DNA from: Limanda limanda
Taxonomy: Eukaryota; Chordata; Actinopteri; Pleuronectiformes; Pleuronectidae
Assembly: GCF_963576545.1 (NCBI RefSeq)
Contig: NC_083636.1
Span: 9,488,856-9,552,855 of the forward strand
Direction: 5' to 3'
DNA length: 64,000 bases
The position numbers and the translations under genes are program-made. A model generated the notes under the pieces. It saw only the letters and a list, made by a program, of their open reading frames with translations, had not been told where the DNA came from and did not search any database. Below are positions 40,886 through 52,031 of the stretch, in pieces. The stretch's first letter is position 1; every line of letters starts with the position of its first letter.

Positions 40886-43800
40886 TGCTTACAGATGACA
40901 TGAATGACACCTAAAACTTACATCCTTAAAACCATTATTTATTAACATCCAAATTCTCCAAAAGATCGGCCAGTGCACACAAGCAAACAAGCCACCCACA
41001 AATACACACAGTTACAATGCTCAGGCACCTGCTATTCAATCCCAACTCAGGGTACTTTGCCTAACCCAGACCTTTAACAAGGGAAACACCTCTTTATTAT
41101 TTACTTTAGAAAGTTAGGGCTGGAAATATGCTTTACTTTTCCATTCCTTTATTAGAAAATACCATAAAAAGACCAAAACCCCCAATCAGGGGGCTGGATT
41201 TCTCCCTTTAGAGAAAATCCTACACACATCTAGATACACATGATTCGGAGAAGATACTGATGTTTTAATATACAATGATTTGGTGCAGTTCATTGCGATA
41301 TGATGCAATCTGAAACGTTTCTTTGCTTCATGTAACCTTTGATTTGCCATTATCAATTAAGTAGCCAATCCCATAAGAGCATAGATTGACTTCAAATAGA
41401 TATTTAAGAGGAAAAAAACGTAAATAATTTCAGCGCTGGAGTCGTATTTCTTTTACAGTTTTTACGGGCTCTGTAAGAGAGAGGACAGCTGAGTCTGTGC
41501 CAGTGTGTGTGTGCGTCTGTGTGTGTGTTTGAGATTATTAAATCACCCGTATCTTAAAAAACGCCATTATATATCTTCATTTCTTAAATCCATGTCTGTA
41601 AATTACTTAAACCAACACCACCGAACAAATCATCCTACCTGCTATAAGTGTTTTGTTAAAGTTCCCTCATATGTAATACAGTTAACTATGTCATTAGAAC
41701 TTTTGACTGACATCAGGATTTTGTCAATAGTCCCTGTACACACACACACACAGTACACACAGAATGAGACTGTATGAGTCGGGAATGAAAGTAAACATCC
41801 ACAGCTGAAGAGCGAGTTGTAGAAAAGACAGACAATTGATTTTTATCCTGCACATCATTTTGTCACGCCAACAACGCCAAAAATATGTCTGCCGAGGAAC
41901 AGAGCGGAAACACAATCTCTTCAACGCGACGAGGGAAATGGCTTTCAGGACGGAATGAAAGAACGTAATGGGATAACTCTGCAGTTTACACGGACACGGA
42001 GCGATAATAAGCTGTCAGACAACACGGAATAAATGGAATAAGGTGAATGATGAACAGGTTGCATAAAAAAAGCGGAGGGAGACCAGTTATAGATAGAGGT
42101 GTTTTACATAAGGTGAGATGGAGCCGACGCTGCTACTGGTCACAGATCAGTGAAGAGGTACGGAATCGGCTGACAAAGCTGTCTCACAGCGTGAGGCATG
42201 AAAACAACAGATCCAGTGTTTACCATCAGGAATCCACAGCTCTTTTGAAACTAGCACCTGAGCTGTTAAGGCCAGGAAAAGGACAGACATCCTTGTATCA
42301 TATTAGGCCCAGTACACACCTGGTATCAACATGTGTTTTTTGCGTCCCAGTGTATTTCATGATGGGATCTCACTTCCTCGCCCAATATGCAAACAAACAC
42401 GTACATCATTTCCACTCGCAAAGATCAATAAATCAATCAAATTTTGTTCAACACAGACGTTCAAGGCAGAGCAAATCACTTCTGTTGTTTTTGTTGCCCG
42501 TTGCTACAGTCTAAATGACTCATTGTGTATTTCCATGCAGCTTGTTCACTGTGTTACAACTCCAAAAGAGTTTATTCATGAATTACTGCAACAGTGTAAG
42601 CTGATGTCATTACCTATGCAAATGAAGTGATGCTGCTGTCGCCTAGAGACAGCAAAGTGAGGGTTCGGCCTCTGTAGGCCAATCAAGGAGAGAAGTGTTT
42701 TTTTAGACCGACAAAAGCTGCAAAGTGAAGGTTACTGGTTTTGAAACATGGTCTGCACATGTAATCTGGGAAAGCGAGCAATAACAGCGAGTGTCAGGGA
42801 CTGGGTGAGACAAACTGGCCGGATGCCTCATTTTTATTGGACGCACAAGGGTTCTTCATTGTGCGCAGTGGTCAAAGCTCAATACTTTTGACTGTGAGCT
42901 CGACCTTGTGCGGCACGTGCCACTGAAGACATGGGTTCCGGAGCGCAGTGGTGCCGCTGTTGAATCCCAGCGGAAAAGACCTTGAGTCAAAGATGTAAAA
43001 GACAAAATGAAAAGATACAAATCAGTAAAAAGACACACAAGCGACATACAATGCAAAGATTGTTTTAAATGAATTCATTAGCTTACATTTGTGAGCACGT
43101 TCACTCAAACACTCAAAATGCCTTTTCCTCTGTGTTCTTTGCCTCTTTTTCTCTCGAACACACACACACACTACAGGACATTAGCACGCCTCCCACCAAC
43201 ACCGCCGTCTGTCTGCTCTCCTGGGTAATCAGCTATGAGCCCATAAACACTCACCCATCCGCAGCCTCACACCTGCTGCAATCTGTTGACTTTGAGCGGG
43301 ATCTTTCACCTGTCGCTCTCCGCCGCTACAGAGAGAAAAGGTGCGAAGCCGGTCGGTTTGGAAATGTACCAGCTCCGCCTGGTTAGCTTTCACTCTGTGC
43401 CCAAATACAACCCGTCGGGATAAGCTGACAGCTATGGGAGCCGTCGCAGCAGAGGGCGATGAATGTTCTGATGTAGAAGCGGTTTGAGATGTCATCCCTT
43501 CTCTCTGCTTACACCTAGTGAACTACTGCATTTATACACATTCCATTTTTTACAATGGATATTTTTAGAGAAAATCGAATTTACATCAAATTTTAAATGG
43601 AGCGTTAAATGGTGTTGCACAGGTTTACCTGCAATCATTTCACAAATTGATTCTAACACTACCTAAATGCTTTTTTGTGCAGTTTCTTGCACATATTGTC
43701 AACTGGTCATCATGTCACCGACATTGACACGTTTGCGATTGGATAAGTTGGATGAGTTTTTTAATTTATAGTTAAAGAATATGAGTTAGCTAACTGGTTG

Positions 43801-44409
43801 AAAATATAGCCTACAGATTAAAGTCACTTATCAAGTTTACTAAGCCAAAGTAGTGCCAAACATTAACGGTTCCAGCAAGTTGTAAAGGCCGATTGGTAAT
43901 AACATTATCTGTTTCATTTAGTCTTGTACAGATTAGGAAATAAAAATATTAAAGGGTGTCACCTTGGGTTCTGGGGTCTTTAAATAATTTGTTTGACTTT
44001 TTTGCCCTGCCAAGAAAATTATAATTCTGTATGTGTTTGACATAGAGAGTATCATCCTTTCACAGATATTTATCAGTGTTGTTGGCCAATAACTAAAAAT
44101 AATTTGCAGCACGGGTATGCAAAAGACATCTGTAGAGGTAATTCAGAATGTCACAGTTGCACCAAGCTCTCACCCGAGCTTCCAATCTATTAGTTTCAGT
44201 TTTGATTTATCTGATGTTTTTATTCCCCCAATAATGAAAAGGTCATCGACTTATAAAAGGCCAAGAAAATAAATCCCAGGTTGACATATTAAAGCAGCTT
44301 CTTTTCTCTCAGTCCCAAACCCCAAAGATACACACTTTACAGCCACTGAGGCCTGAGAGCATCGGCACATATAATTATATCTGAGAATTTGGAAGACCAT
44401 GAACCTAAC
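40886..44409. other. Noncoding stretch
   Basis: No supported gene. A segment near 42305-42420 starting AGTACACACCTGGTATCAAC may be one end of an old nonautonomous transposon, but no partner end was found. Confidence 0.45.
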
Positions 44410-44603
44410 GGCCTCCATAGCTCAGGAGGTAGAGCGGGTCGTCCACTAACCAGATGGTTGGTGTTTCACTCCATGTGCAGGATGCTGAACGCCCAAATTC
44501 CCGGAGGAATGAATGAATTGCTCCAGCAACTATGCTGTAAATTGCTTTAAGAGGTCATCAAGCTGACACATACATGCAGAATATTTACCATTTAGACCAT
44601 TTA
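44410..44603 (+). mobile_element. tRNA-derived SINE copy
   Basis: The 5' part GGCCTCCATAGCTCAGGAGG is a tRNA-like head with a near-consensus A box (TAGCTCAGGAGGTAGAGC). It is followed by GGGTCGTCCACTAACCAGAT and a degenerate B box in GGTGTTTCACTCC. The body ends in GCTTTAAGAGGTCATCAAGC and a CAGAATATTTACCATTTAG tail, all typical of a teleost tRNA-SINE family. The damaged B box and missing acceptor-stem partner rule out a functional tRNA gene. Confidence 0.85.
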
Positions 44604-46825
44604 AAAATGAAAATACCAGCAGCAGATCGACATTATTACTTAATCTCACTGGAAATCCGCTGCAACACGGATGCATAGGTCAATAAGGCCGACTCGGCTA
44701 CTGTCAGTCTTTACTGAGTAAACCTTGAACTGCATGGTTTACAAACACAAAGAACTGATCACTAAGCGTCAATATGTTCAAGTCCTATGGGTGAACACAT
44801 TATCTGGATACACCTGATGCTGAAATCTCTCGCAATCTTTGTGCATTATTGTCATTTTCCCTCCATAATTGGCAATTACAGCAAACAGAGACAATCCCAT
44901 GAACAAACAGCATCAGGCGCAAGCGATCCGATTTTCAAAACCTGTTGCGCCGCAGCGCTCCATTGGTAATCAATGGAGGCTCAGGGGCATGTACTGATCG
45001 CCATGCAGATGTCCTCATCACGTGCTGACAATAATCTAAAGCCGCTAGACATGCGAGCTCCACAGTGCTCAGCGGTGCTAGTCAACAACGCAGAGGTGAC
45101 CCGGGGTGATCGATAGCAACTTGGCTCAGCGATGTTTGGTTGGAATGGAATTAAGAAGCGTCGGAGGCCATTTGTTAAGCAAAACTGTAATTTTTGTTGA
45201 GTTTGAAGGCCCTGAAATCCAATTTCCTCACTCAGCATCTTACTGTGAGCAAAGAGGTTCTCAACAAACATTACCTGTGAGGAATAGTTTCAGTCCTATC
45301 ACGTGAAAATTATGCCATTGTGTTGTGTTCTGCTCATTTGGAAAATGGTGGCGTTCCACATTATTTTGTGCAATTGCATCACTCGCAGTTTAGTGATGAC
45401 ACTTGCAGTTGTTTGTTTCGCTGGCAGTGTCAGTCGCATAGAATTAAATCTAAACCACACAACAACCCTGTCTCTTTGAAATTATGTCTATATGCTAATA
45501 ATTTACATCAGTAAATATGATTAAAGGGACATAATCCTGCTTGATTTAAGCGTTTTTGTCAACAGTATGAGAAAACACCGCTAATTATGCCGGGGCCAAT
45601 CTGGGTGCAGCGCTTGACAACTGCATCACTGATCTGCTGCGTCTGTTGTTCTCACAGGAAGCGTGTCTGCTGGGGAGCTGCATTAAAAAGCCCTTTTTTA
45701 AATGAAAAAGTCGGAAACCTTGCGTTTCCGACTTTGGGCCTGGTCTGTGCCCATTATTTTTGCAACCCCAGGCTGCAAATTCTTGTTAGTTGTTAGCAAA
45801 CAACACTGATACATTTCTTTGAAAGGAGGATACTCTCATTTAATCTATGCAAAAAAAGAAGCAAGTGCAGTTATCTACGAACATTGATCCTCCTCCATGT
45901 TCGTTTTGTCTTCTGAAGTCACGTTGAATCACTCCAGTTCAGAAGGAGGAGGTGATGCACCTAAAACACAATTGCCATAAAAAAAAGAGAAGTAGACAAA
46001 AAATGATATGAGTTTCTCTGAAAGTCCCTGCATCGTCACTGTGGAATTGTTTCCCACAAATGGCAAGTGTGTATTCTTACGATTATAATATAAAAAAATT
46101 GGTTAAATATGACATGTCTGTGGTCTCCAACATTATTTAAATCTATCAATAGTCGAATATCCTCTAGTGTGCACCAGGTAAAACCCTTAATCAGAAGAAT
46201 GGAGGCAGTGAACAGAAACGCTAGAGTGCTTTTTACTTTGAAACAGGTTCAGGAAGTGTTGCAAATATTTATCTTTGTGTCAAACTCGACAGATAAAGAC
46301 ATTGAATCTGTGGTTGTGTCTAATTTGCCATGAACTGCATATGGCACATGGAGAAGATGGGCGAGACCCCGAATCTCTATTAGAACAGCTCGGCTCACAG
46401 AGGCAGAGTGATAACATGGGCGCTAAAATGAAAAGCAAGATGCTCCATGATGCACACACACACACATCCAGCGTGGCATCTGACAAGTTAATGTGGAGGA
46501 AGGGGTTGTTGCTTGTATCCAACCACGTCAGTCCGGATGCAAAACACAGTTTCCTGTGGAAAAGCCTCGACCTTTACACGGCCAACACCACCTAGGACTT
46601 GTGTGTTTAAAGATATATAATCAATAATCCAGGATGTTTTTACCCCAAACTTTTACTGCTTCTTTCTTGTTCATTTTCTCATCAATATCTAATGTTATAG
46701 TTTGATCCTGAGAAAACTTCAATCTCCCTCAAAACACAATCCTTAGTTCAAGGACAAGAGCCAAAGCACTTCACAGGCACGGACGCTGACCTAAGCCCTG
46801 CACCTGTGCTCGGTCAGGTCAAAGT
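44604..46825. other. Noncoding stretch
   Basis: No supported gene. A perfect 12-bp hairpin at 45707-45735 is listed separately. Confidence 0.5.
45707..45735. repeat. Perfect 12-bp hairpin
   Basis: AAAGTCGGAAAC is followed after a 5-base loop (CTTGC) by its exact complement GTTTCCGACTTT. No T-run follows on the plus strand. Function unknown. Confidence 0.8.
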
Positions 46826-46942
46826 CTACCCACAATCCTCTGTGGGGGGGATGAGGCAGCCGTGATGGACGAGACAGAGCTGAGGACCCTTCAGGAGTCT
46901 AGTGTTCCATTAGCCAGGCTGTGATGTACTGCTGGTCCCTCC
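46826..46942 (+). repeat. Dispersed repeat, copy 2
   Basis: Second copy of the repeat at 9773-9892, in the same orientation, with the shared blocks TTCCATTAGCCAG and CTGTGATGTACTGCT in the same order and spacing. Confidence 0.65.
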
Positions 46943-48172
46943 TCCATTCACTCGCTCACAGATCTACTTTATTTTTTTTTAAGCCTCTATTCAAACCTGT
47001 TAGAGGAGCGTGATGTACCTCTTCACTCAGGGCATGTTCATTTGTGCTGACTATTACAGCAAGTGAATTTTGGCTTATTAATTCAGATTTCTATTTGCTC
47101 AAATTCTGGCTTTATATATATTTTATTAAATGTATTCGTTGCCTATTTTTTTGAAATATTTTTTGAAGGATTTTTATCATCTTATTTTGATATGAAGCCT
47201 TTTGATTTGTTGTCCAAGCTTAAGTTTGATTTTTATTTCTTTTCATTTCATACATTTGTGTTTACAGTCCTTTTAGGCTGCCAGCAGCTGGAGTCTAGCA
47301 TCGTCCTTGAACACATCTGACCTCGCACATCTTCATTCTTCACAGGCAGCAAATCACGGAGGACAATCTCCAGCTCAACTGCCCTGATACAGGAGAGGGA
47401 AGAAGAAGAGGAGAAAAAAAACTCTCCCAGGCAAAATATAAACGTCTAATCACTTATTCTCCAAGGACGGCCAAAGAAGCAGATAAGCTTTTGGTGTGAG
47501 GTGGCTGTCGGCCCCAGCTGGGGATGCAGCACACGCTTTGTCTTCATGAAACGCAGCTAGCAACACGGTCTCTGGCCCTGAGGGAGGGAGTCGGAGAATG
47601 AATAAGAGAGTGGGTGTGTGTATCAGAGACAGAAAGAGACAATGAGAGATGATGAAAGTGTGACAAAAGGGGGATGGATACTATCTATAGAGGCATGAAC
47701 CGACAAGACTGAGGAAGGTAAAGTTGAGGAGAAACGTGCAGGATCCCGTCTTTGTTACCACAGCTCACAGCTTGTGATAATAGAGGACGGGCTGATGCAC
47801 TTCTCGGAGTAATTGCCTTTTACTCCTGAGAGCAGCATTTGAAGGAACCCTCGGTCAAATTTATTGAATAAATCAACAGGTCCTGTTGGCAGCCAAGTCC
47901 CAGCAGAACAGCAGTGCGGCTTTATTTACTATTCACCAACACGAGCCAACGCCTCAATTAATCAGCTGCCGTCTGCAAAGAGCAGATCAGACCTGTCTGT
48001 TTAGTCGGAGTTCGTTCAGCCAATAATCGACCCAGCGCATATACCTTTACTGGTAGGATTTATATTCATACAGTTACTCACATTTTAAAGGGCTTCCTGA
48101 TACGATACAGCTCGATTGAGGTTCAAAGCTCGGTGCCTTGCGTAAGGGCCCCCTAATGGCCACAAAGGGAAG
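46943..48172. other. Noncoding stretch
   Basis: No supported gene. A T-rich 85-codon frame at 47063-47320 is rich in F, L and Y and is best explained by base composition. Confidence 0.5.
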
Positions 48173-48355
48173 GGTGCGAGCAGGGCCGGGTCTAGGCAGG
48201 GGCAAGAGGGGGCCTGGCCCCCTCAAATAAATGTTGTGCCCCCTCAAACTAAATCCCAATTTATAATAATAATAATATAATAAAGCACAATGCCCCCTCA
48301 AGATTTGTGGCTGCCCCCTCATACATGCCTGTCTAGACCCGGCCCTGGGTGCGAG
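48173..48355. mobile_element. hAT-type MITE with 8-bp target duplication
   Basis: The 167-bp element at 48181-48347 starts CAGGGCCGGGTCTAGGCAGG and ends with the near-exact inverted copy (complement of the right end: CAGGGCCGGGTCTAGACAGG). It is flanked on both sides by GGTGCGAG (48173-48180 and 48348-48355). An 8-bp duplication and CAGGG...CCCTG termini define hAT elements. The inside has only C-rich and AT-rich sequence with GCCCCCTCA repeated in both orientations, so it is nonautonomous. One mismatch in the first 20 bp of the termini suggests modest age. Confidence 0.92.
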
Positions 48356-48924
48356 TCTGGTTTCCAACTTTTTTCAGACACTGATCTTCCAGTAGCAAGC
48401 TTCTCTGCATAGTAGATTCTTTGAGACATATAGTTAAAATAAACCATGCAACCATCATGTGAACAACAGGCTGTAATGATCTAATACCTAGACATTTAAG
48501 TCATAAGTTACAGTGGAACAATGTTTTTAGACTCCATGTAAACATGTTTCAATAAACTTTTGATAAATAGCGTATGATGGCAAAGCTATAAAAGGCTGAT
48601 TGACTTTAATTCCATGAGCTATTAAACTACAAACTGAAACCTGAGGCTGCTGCCTGATTAGCATGCTCCTCTGCATGTTGGTAGCTAAGCTGGGCCAAAG
48701 AGACTTTTCTTTCTAAATAATTCCACACTGCTCTACACCTAGTAAGCTGCATATCATATTTACGAGGATATGACAGACAGAACCTGTGAAGACTGTCTAT
48801 AAAGATTGATGACTCACCTTCCTCCAGCCATCAAGAAATTAAGTCAAAATATCCCACATTTGGAGAAAGAGTCACAGGATGGAGCTGTGGTATCAAAGTC
48901 TCGCCGATAAGTGCACTTGAGTGA
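48356..48924. other. Noncoding spacer between MITE and fold-back element
   Basis: No supported gene or repeat; AT-rich unique-looking sequence. Confidence 0.5.
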
Positions 48925-48931
48925 TTCTGAG
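48925..48931 (+). repeat. Left target site duplication of fold-back element
   Basis: TTCTGAG abuts the first base (C, 48932) of the left arm. The identical TTCTGAG abuts the last base of the right arm at 56527-56533. The match ends on both sides: A versus G before it, C versus T after it. Confidence 0.85.
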
Positions 48932-48947
48932 CAACCCAGTCTCATCA

Positions 48948-49034
48948 GGAAACGTTCAGTGGGAACGTTGGTCCACTTGGACAAACGTTTCCATCTCACA
49001 ATCTGGCCTATCAGATTGTGAGATGGAAACGTTT
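48948..49034. promoter_or_regulatory. Terminal motif array and 23-bp hairpin, left arm
   Basis: Four AACGTT-core motifs lie within 90 bp of the end: GGAAACGTT (48948), GGAACGTT (48962), AAACGTTTCC (48983) and GGAAACGTTT (49025). The last two are the outer edges of a perfect 23-bp inverted repeat, with stems 48983-49005 and 49012-49034 and loop GCCTAT. Repeated subterminal motifs like these are often transposase-binding sites. The exact mirror is at 56424-56510. Confidence 0.75.
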
Positions 49035-49070
49035 GGTCCGCCCATTGTTTTGCATTGACGTGTTTTCACG

Positions 49071-49304
49071 TCACGTGACTCCCGAGTTCCCGTCTACGGA
49101 AAGGAAAACATGGCGGACAGTCCTTGTTTTTTCAGATAAAAATATGATTTTGTAACTTAGTCTGGGCATAAAAATACATTCTGACACCATTTCTAGCGAG
49201 AAATGTGGTCTTTGCTTCCACAGTCTTCAGCCAGTTCGTGCTTATGATATATATTTTAATAGTTATCACGAATGTTTTTTTCGTTGCTATGATGGTTGCT
49301 ATGG
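49071..49304. promoter_or_regulatory. Promoter-like motif cluster, left arm
   Basis: TCACGTGAC (E-box of the USF type, 49071-49079), ACATGGCGGAC (YY1-like, 49108-49118) and two adjacent GTTGCTATG half X-boxes (49283 and 49295) precede the first exon-like block. Such motifs cluster in CpG-rich vertebrate promoters. Mirrored at 56154-56387. Motif evidence only. Confidence 0.4.
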
Positions 49305-49482
49305 ACGCTGCCATGCCGAGAACCACGTCGTAGCGTGCTGTTTAAATCACCGTCCCTGCGTGGTGTCGTTCAGTGCTCGTGAATGTTATTCATGTTAAAT
49401 AATATTAATATTTGAGGCTAGATTACACCTCTAATGCGGAGGATCCTGCGAGTCTGTTCATACGGAGGCGGACACGAGTGGG

Positions 49483-49524
49483 CCACCGGACCGAGTCCGC
49501 CACCGGACCGAGTCCACCACCGGA
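49483..49524 (+). repeat. 17-bp tandem repeat, 2.5 copies
   Basis: CCACCGGACCGAGTCCG is followed by CCACCGGACCGAGTCCA and a partial third copy. It lies inside the first exon-like block. The mirror copy is at 55934-55975, where the second unit keeps G. Confidence 0.85.
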
Positions 49525-51124
49525 AATAACGTGTGGCTGTCAACATCCGGTCCCTTTAACTAGAAGCTGCGTCATACACACGGAGCATTTGGGAGACCAC
49601 GATGTCGTCTTCCTTCTGGCAGGTAAGTAGTTTATTGTTTTTAAAGATCGTTACGATCTAGGTTCACAGTCCGAGTGCTGAGACAGCGGATGTGGAGTCC
49701 GTCGATACCCACAATGGATGCTTTTCTTCAGCTAATATGCCATTGTTAGCCACATGCTTCAGCCCACGGTAGCATGTGATTACCTGGGAGGTGAAAACAT
49801 GGTTATTCAAACCAGTTCAAGATGCTTAGCTCATCATTGAGGGACGCTACAATATAAATATAAACATGAATTTGATTTATGAATGCTTTAGATTAATAAG
49901 GAGCGTATTTCTCTACCAATACTTCACAATAACAGATCAATTTGGTTTAATGTATAGAATGTAATATGACAATAATGTTTTCATGTTATGGAGTTGCGAT
50001 TCATTTTATAAAACAATTCCTATGTTCTGTTTTTTAATCAAGGAGGATCCAAGTGAAGCTACAGGAGTATGATGAAGAGCAAGAAGGGCAGCCTGGAGAG
50101 AAAGAGGAGCCGGGTTGAGCCCACTACTCTCATCCACGTACCACGAGGAAGATGAGGGAGAGAAATTATCCTACCATTAAAGAGGTACTTTTAAGTTACA
50201 TACAAGAAACACCATTTTATATAATGTGCCAAATATACATTTTTATTAAATTCCCAAAGTACGCTGGCTGAAATACAAGTTAATATCACACTGAAAGAGT
50301 TTTGATCAATCATGCTTCCCTGCTGTGGTTGTTCAACTGGGAAAACAACTTTTTCCACAGGAAGGCAAGTACATTTAAGGAATGCTTGTGCAAAGTTTTC
50401 CTCTGTTATGTATAATGATGACCCCCATCAGACATTATGTTAGCAATATTTACACCTTTTCATTTATACTGTTTATTTCTGTCTACATGTGTGAATTTGC
50501 CTTCATTAGTTTCAGAAAAGAGCGATCATGTATCGGTCAGTGGGCGGCAGCCCAAGACTCCGCAAACTAGTCTTTAAGCAAAGTAGACGAAGGCATTGAG
50601 GTTGCGGCCTGCCATCATTATTATTTTGCTTAAGGGACTGAATATGTTTCATGCAGAAATATTAGCATTTTCCTTATATCTACCAAAACTGCTTGTTTCA
50701 CAGACTGCAGTTTTGTTTTGATCCGATGTGGTGTGCAAATACCAACTGTATCTGCAATGGGTTGTTGGGCATTAATATTTGTAACTCTAATTTTGTTTTG
50801 ACAGACTGTGCAAAGAATGTTGAGAACATCACCACTCTACAGGAATACACAGTCCAGTAATGTGTGTCAGAAGTTCAGTAGTGAACGACAGGTACTGTGG
50901 AAAAATGTGTGTCATTGTTGTACAATGTCCTTTGACTCTGTTTACACAAGGTCAACACAAAAAGGTTTGATTGTAAACTGATATTGGTATGAATTCATGT
51001 TATACTCCTCTTCACAAGAAACAAACAATTTACAAAAAAAACCACTAGAATTACCGCACTGCGTTGTATGACTCCGCTAACCAGTGCAGTGTCCGTCTAC
51101 ATATTTCTACATATTTTCTCTCAT

Positions 51125-51275
51125 ATAAATGTCACTGTAACCTCTTGACAACTGAAACCATAACATGAGGTCAGTGTGGCCTTGACCTTTTGACTTTAAG
51201 ACAAATACACAGTTAGACAACCCGAAAACATGCAGTAATGCCTCCGGCGACTCGCTATTACAGAGGCATTAAAAT
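51125..51275 (+). repeat. Dispersed fish repeat nested in left arm
   Basis: CACTGTAACCTCTTGACAAC, GTGTGGCCTTGACCTTTTGA, then ACAACCCGAAAACATGCAGT and AATGCCTCCGGC ... GAGGCATT form the 3' part of the repeat family also seen at 29941-30510. It lies between exon-like blocks C and D, as intronic repeats do, and was present before the arms were duplicated (mirror 54183-54333). Confidence 0.55.
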
Positions 51276-51485
51276 GTTAAGTGTAGTAGACTGGATTTTA
51301 TTGGTGTTACATTGGACATCTTGTATTGGTACACAAAAAATATATTTGGTTTCACATTCTAGATGGCATAAGCAGAGACATCAACTCAGGAAATGGATTT
51401 CTGCAGAAAAGAAAGCCTTGTATGTGTGTATATATACATACAAACGCACTTTTAAAACGTTTTGTTTTTTATCATATATTCTCAG

Positions 51486-51982
51486 GTATTACTGACGCAT
51501 TTACGGAGATGGGACATAAGGGCCTTGTCTGCGTGCCCAAGAGAAGATTCCACAGAGTTCAAGCTGAGCAGGCTGCAGCAGGTTTGGAGGAATACTCCTC
51601 TGAAGAGGAAACATGGCGAGGTTCTTCTCCACTGATGAAGAAATGTGAGTGCTGTGATTAGGTCAAATCTGCTAAAATGCTACTGTGGCTCCTGGGCCCT
51701 GCTATTAGCTTGGTGTTTGGTAGCTGTTAGCTTTAGCATATTTATTTTTTAGGGGCCTGTCTGACGTTTATGTTTTAAAAAAAAAATCAGAGGGAACCAT
51801 CTTCATAATTTAACACTATGGTTTCTTTGTGTCCTTCAGATCTTCTCAAGAGAAGCTGCCTCAGCTCCACGGTCCCTCCTGCAGCCTCCACTCCTGATGC
51901 TAACCCCCGGTCTCCATCACACCATCCGGGCAGACCTGGAGTCACAGAACTTTGTCCAGAGCTGCCGTCTGAGAATTGTTGA
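51486..51982 (+). CDS. Open frame across exons D and E, left arm (unknown protein)
   Basis: Joining D (51486-51644) to E (51840-51982) across the intron with GTGAGT donor and TCCTTCAG acceptor keeps one frame of about 99 codons open to TGA. It includes MGHKGLVCVPKRRFHRVQAE, an acidic LEEYSSEEETWRG segment, and a proline/serine-rich tail with PDANPRSPSHHPGRPGVTE, ending SENC. AATAAA lies 44 bp after the stop. A second D frame is also open for about 49 codons. Neither matches a transposase, THAP, BED or Myb domain that I can recognise. Treat as a hypothetical C-terminal coding region. An identical copy is in the right arm. Confidence 0.33.
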
Positions 51983-52025
51983 TCATATAATTTTCAGCAG
52001 ATGCCTTAATGTAATGTTTGTGCAC

Positions 52026-52031
52026 AATAAA
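52026..52031 (+). terminator. AATAAA polyadenylation signal, left unit
   Basis: Canonical hexamer 44 bp after the exon E stop codon. A GT/T-rich stretch follows (ATTGGTATTTCC). Confidence 0.4.

Noticed and set aside
42305..42420. Possible end of a nonautonomous transposon starting AGTACACACCTGG
   Set aside because: No inverted partner end or target duplication was found within several hundred bases.
44410..44482. Possible tRNA gene
   Set aside because: The A box is good but the B box is damaged and no acceptor stem closes; downstream sequence is a SINE body.
47063..47320. 85-codon hydrophobic frame resembling a membrane protein
   Set aside because: The F/L/Y/I-rich content follows from T-rich DNA; there is no splice or start context.
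49412..49630. 72-codon frame in exon-like block A as the N-terminus of the arm gene
   Set aside because: Joined across the donor to block B it meets a stop within a few codons in every acceptor choice tried, so the ATG 49412 frame is not supported as the coding start.
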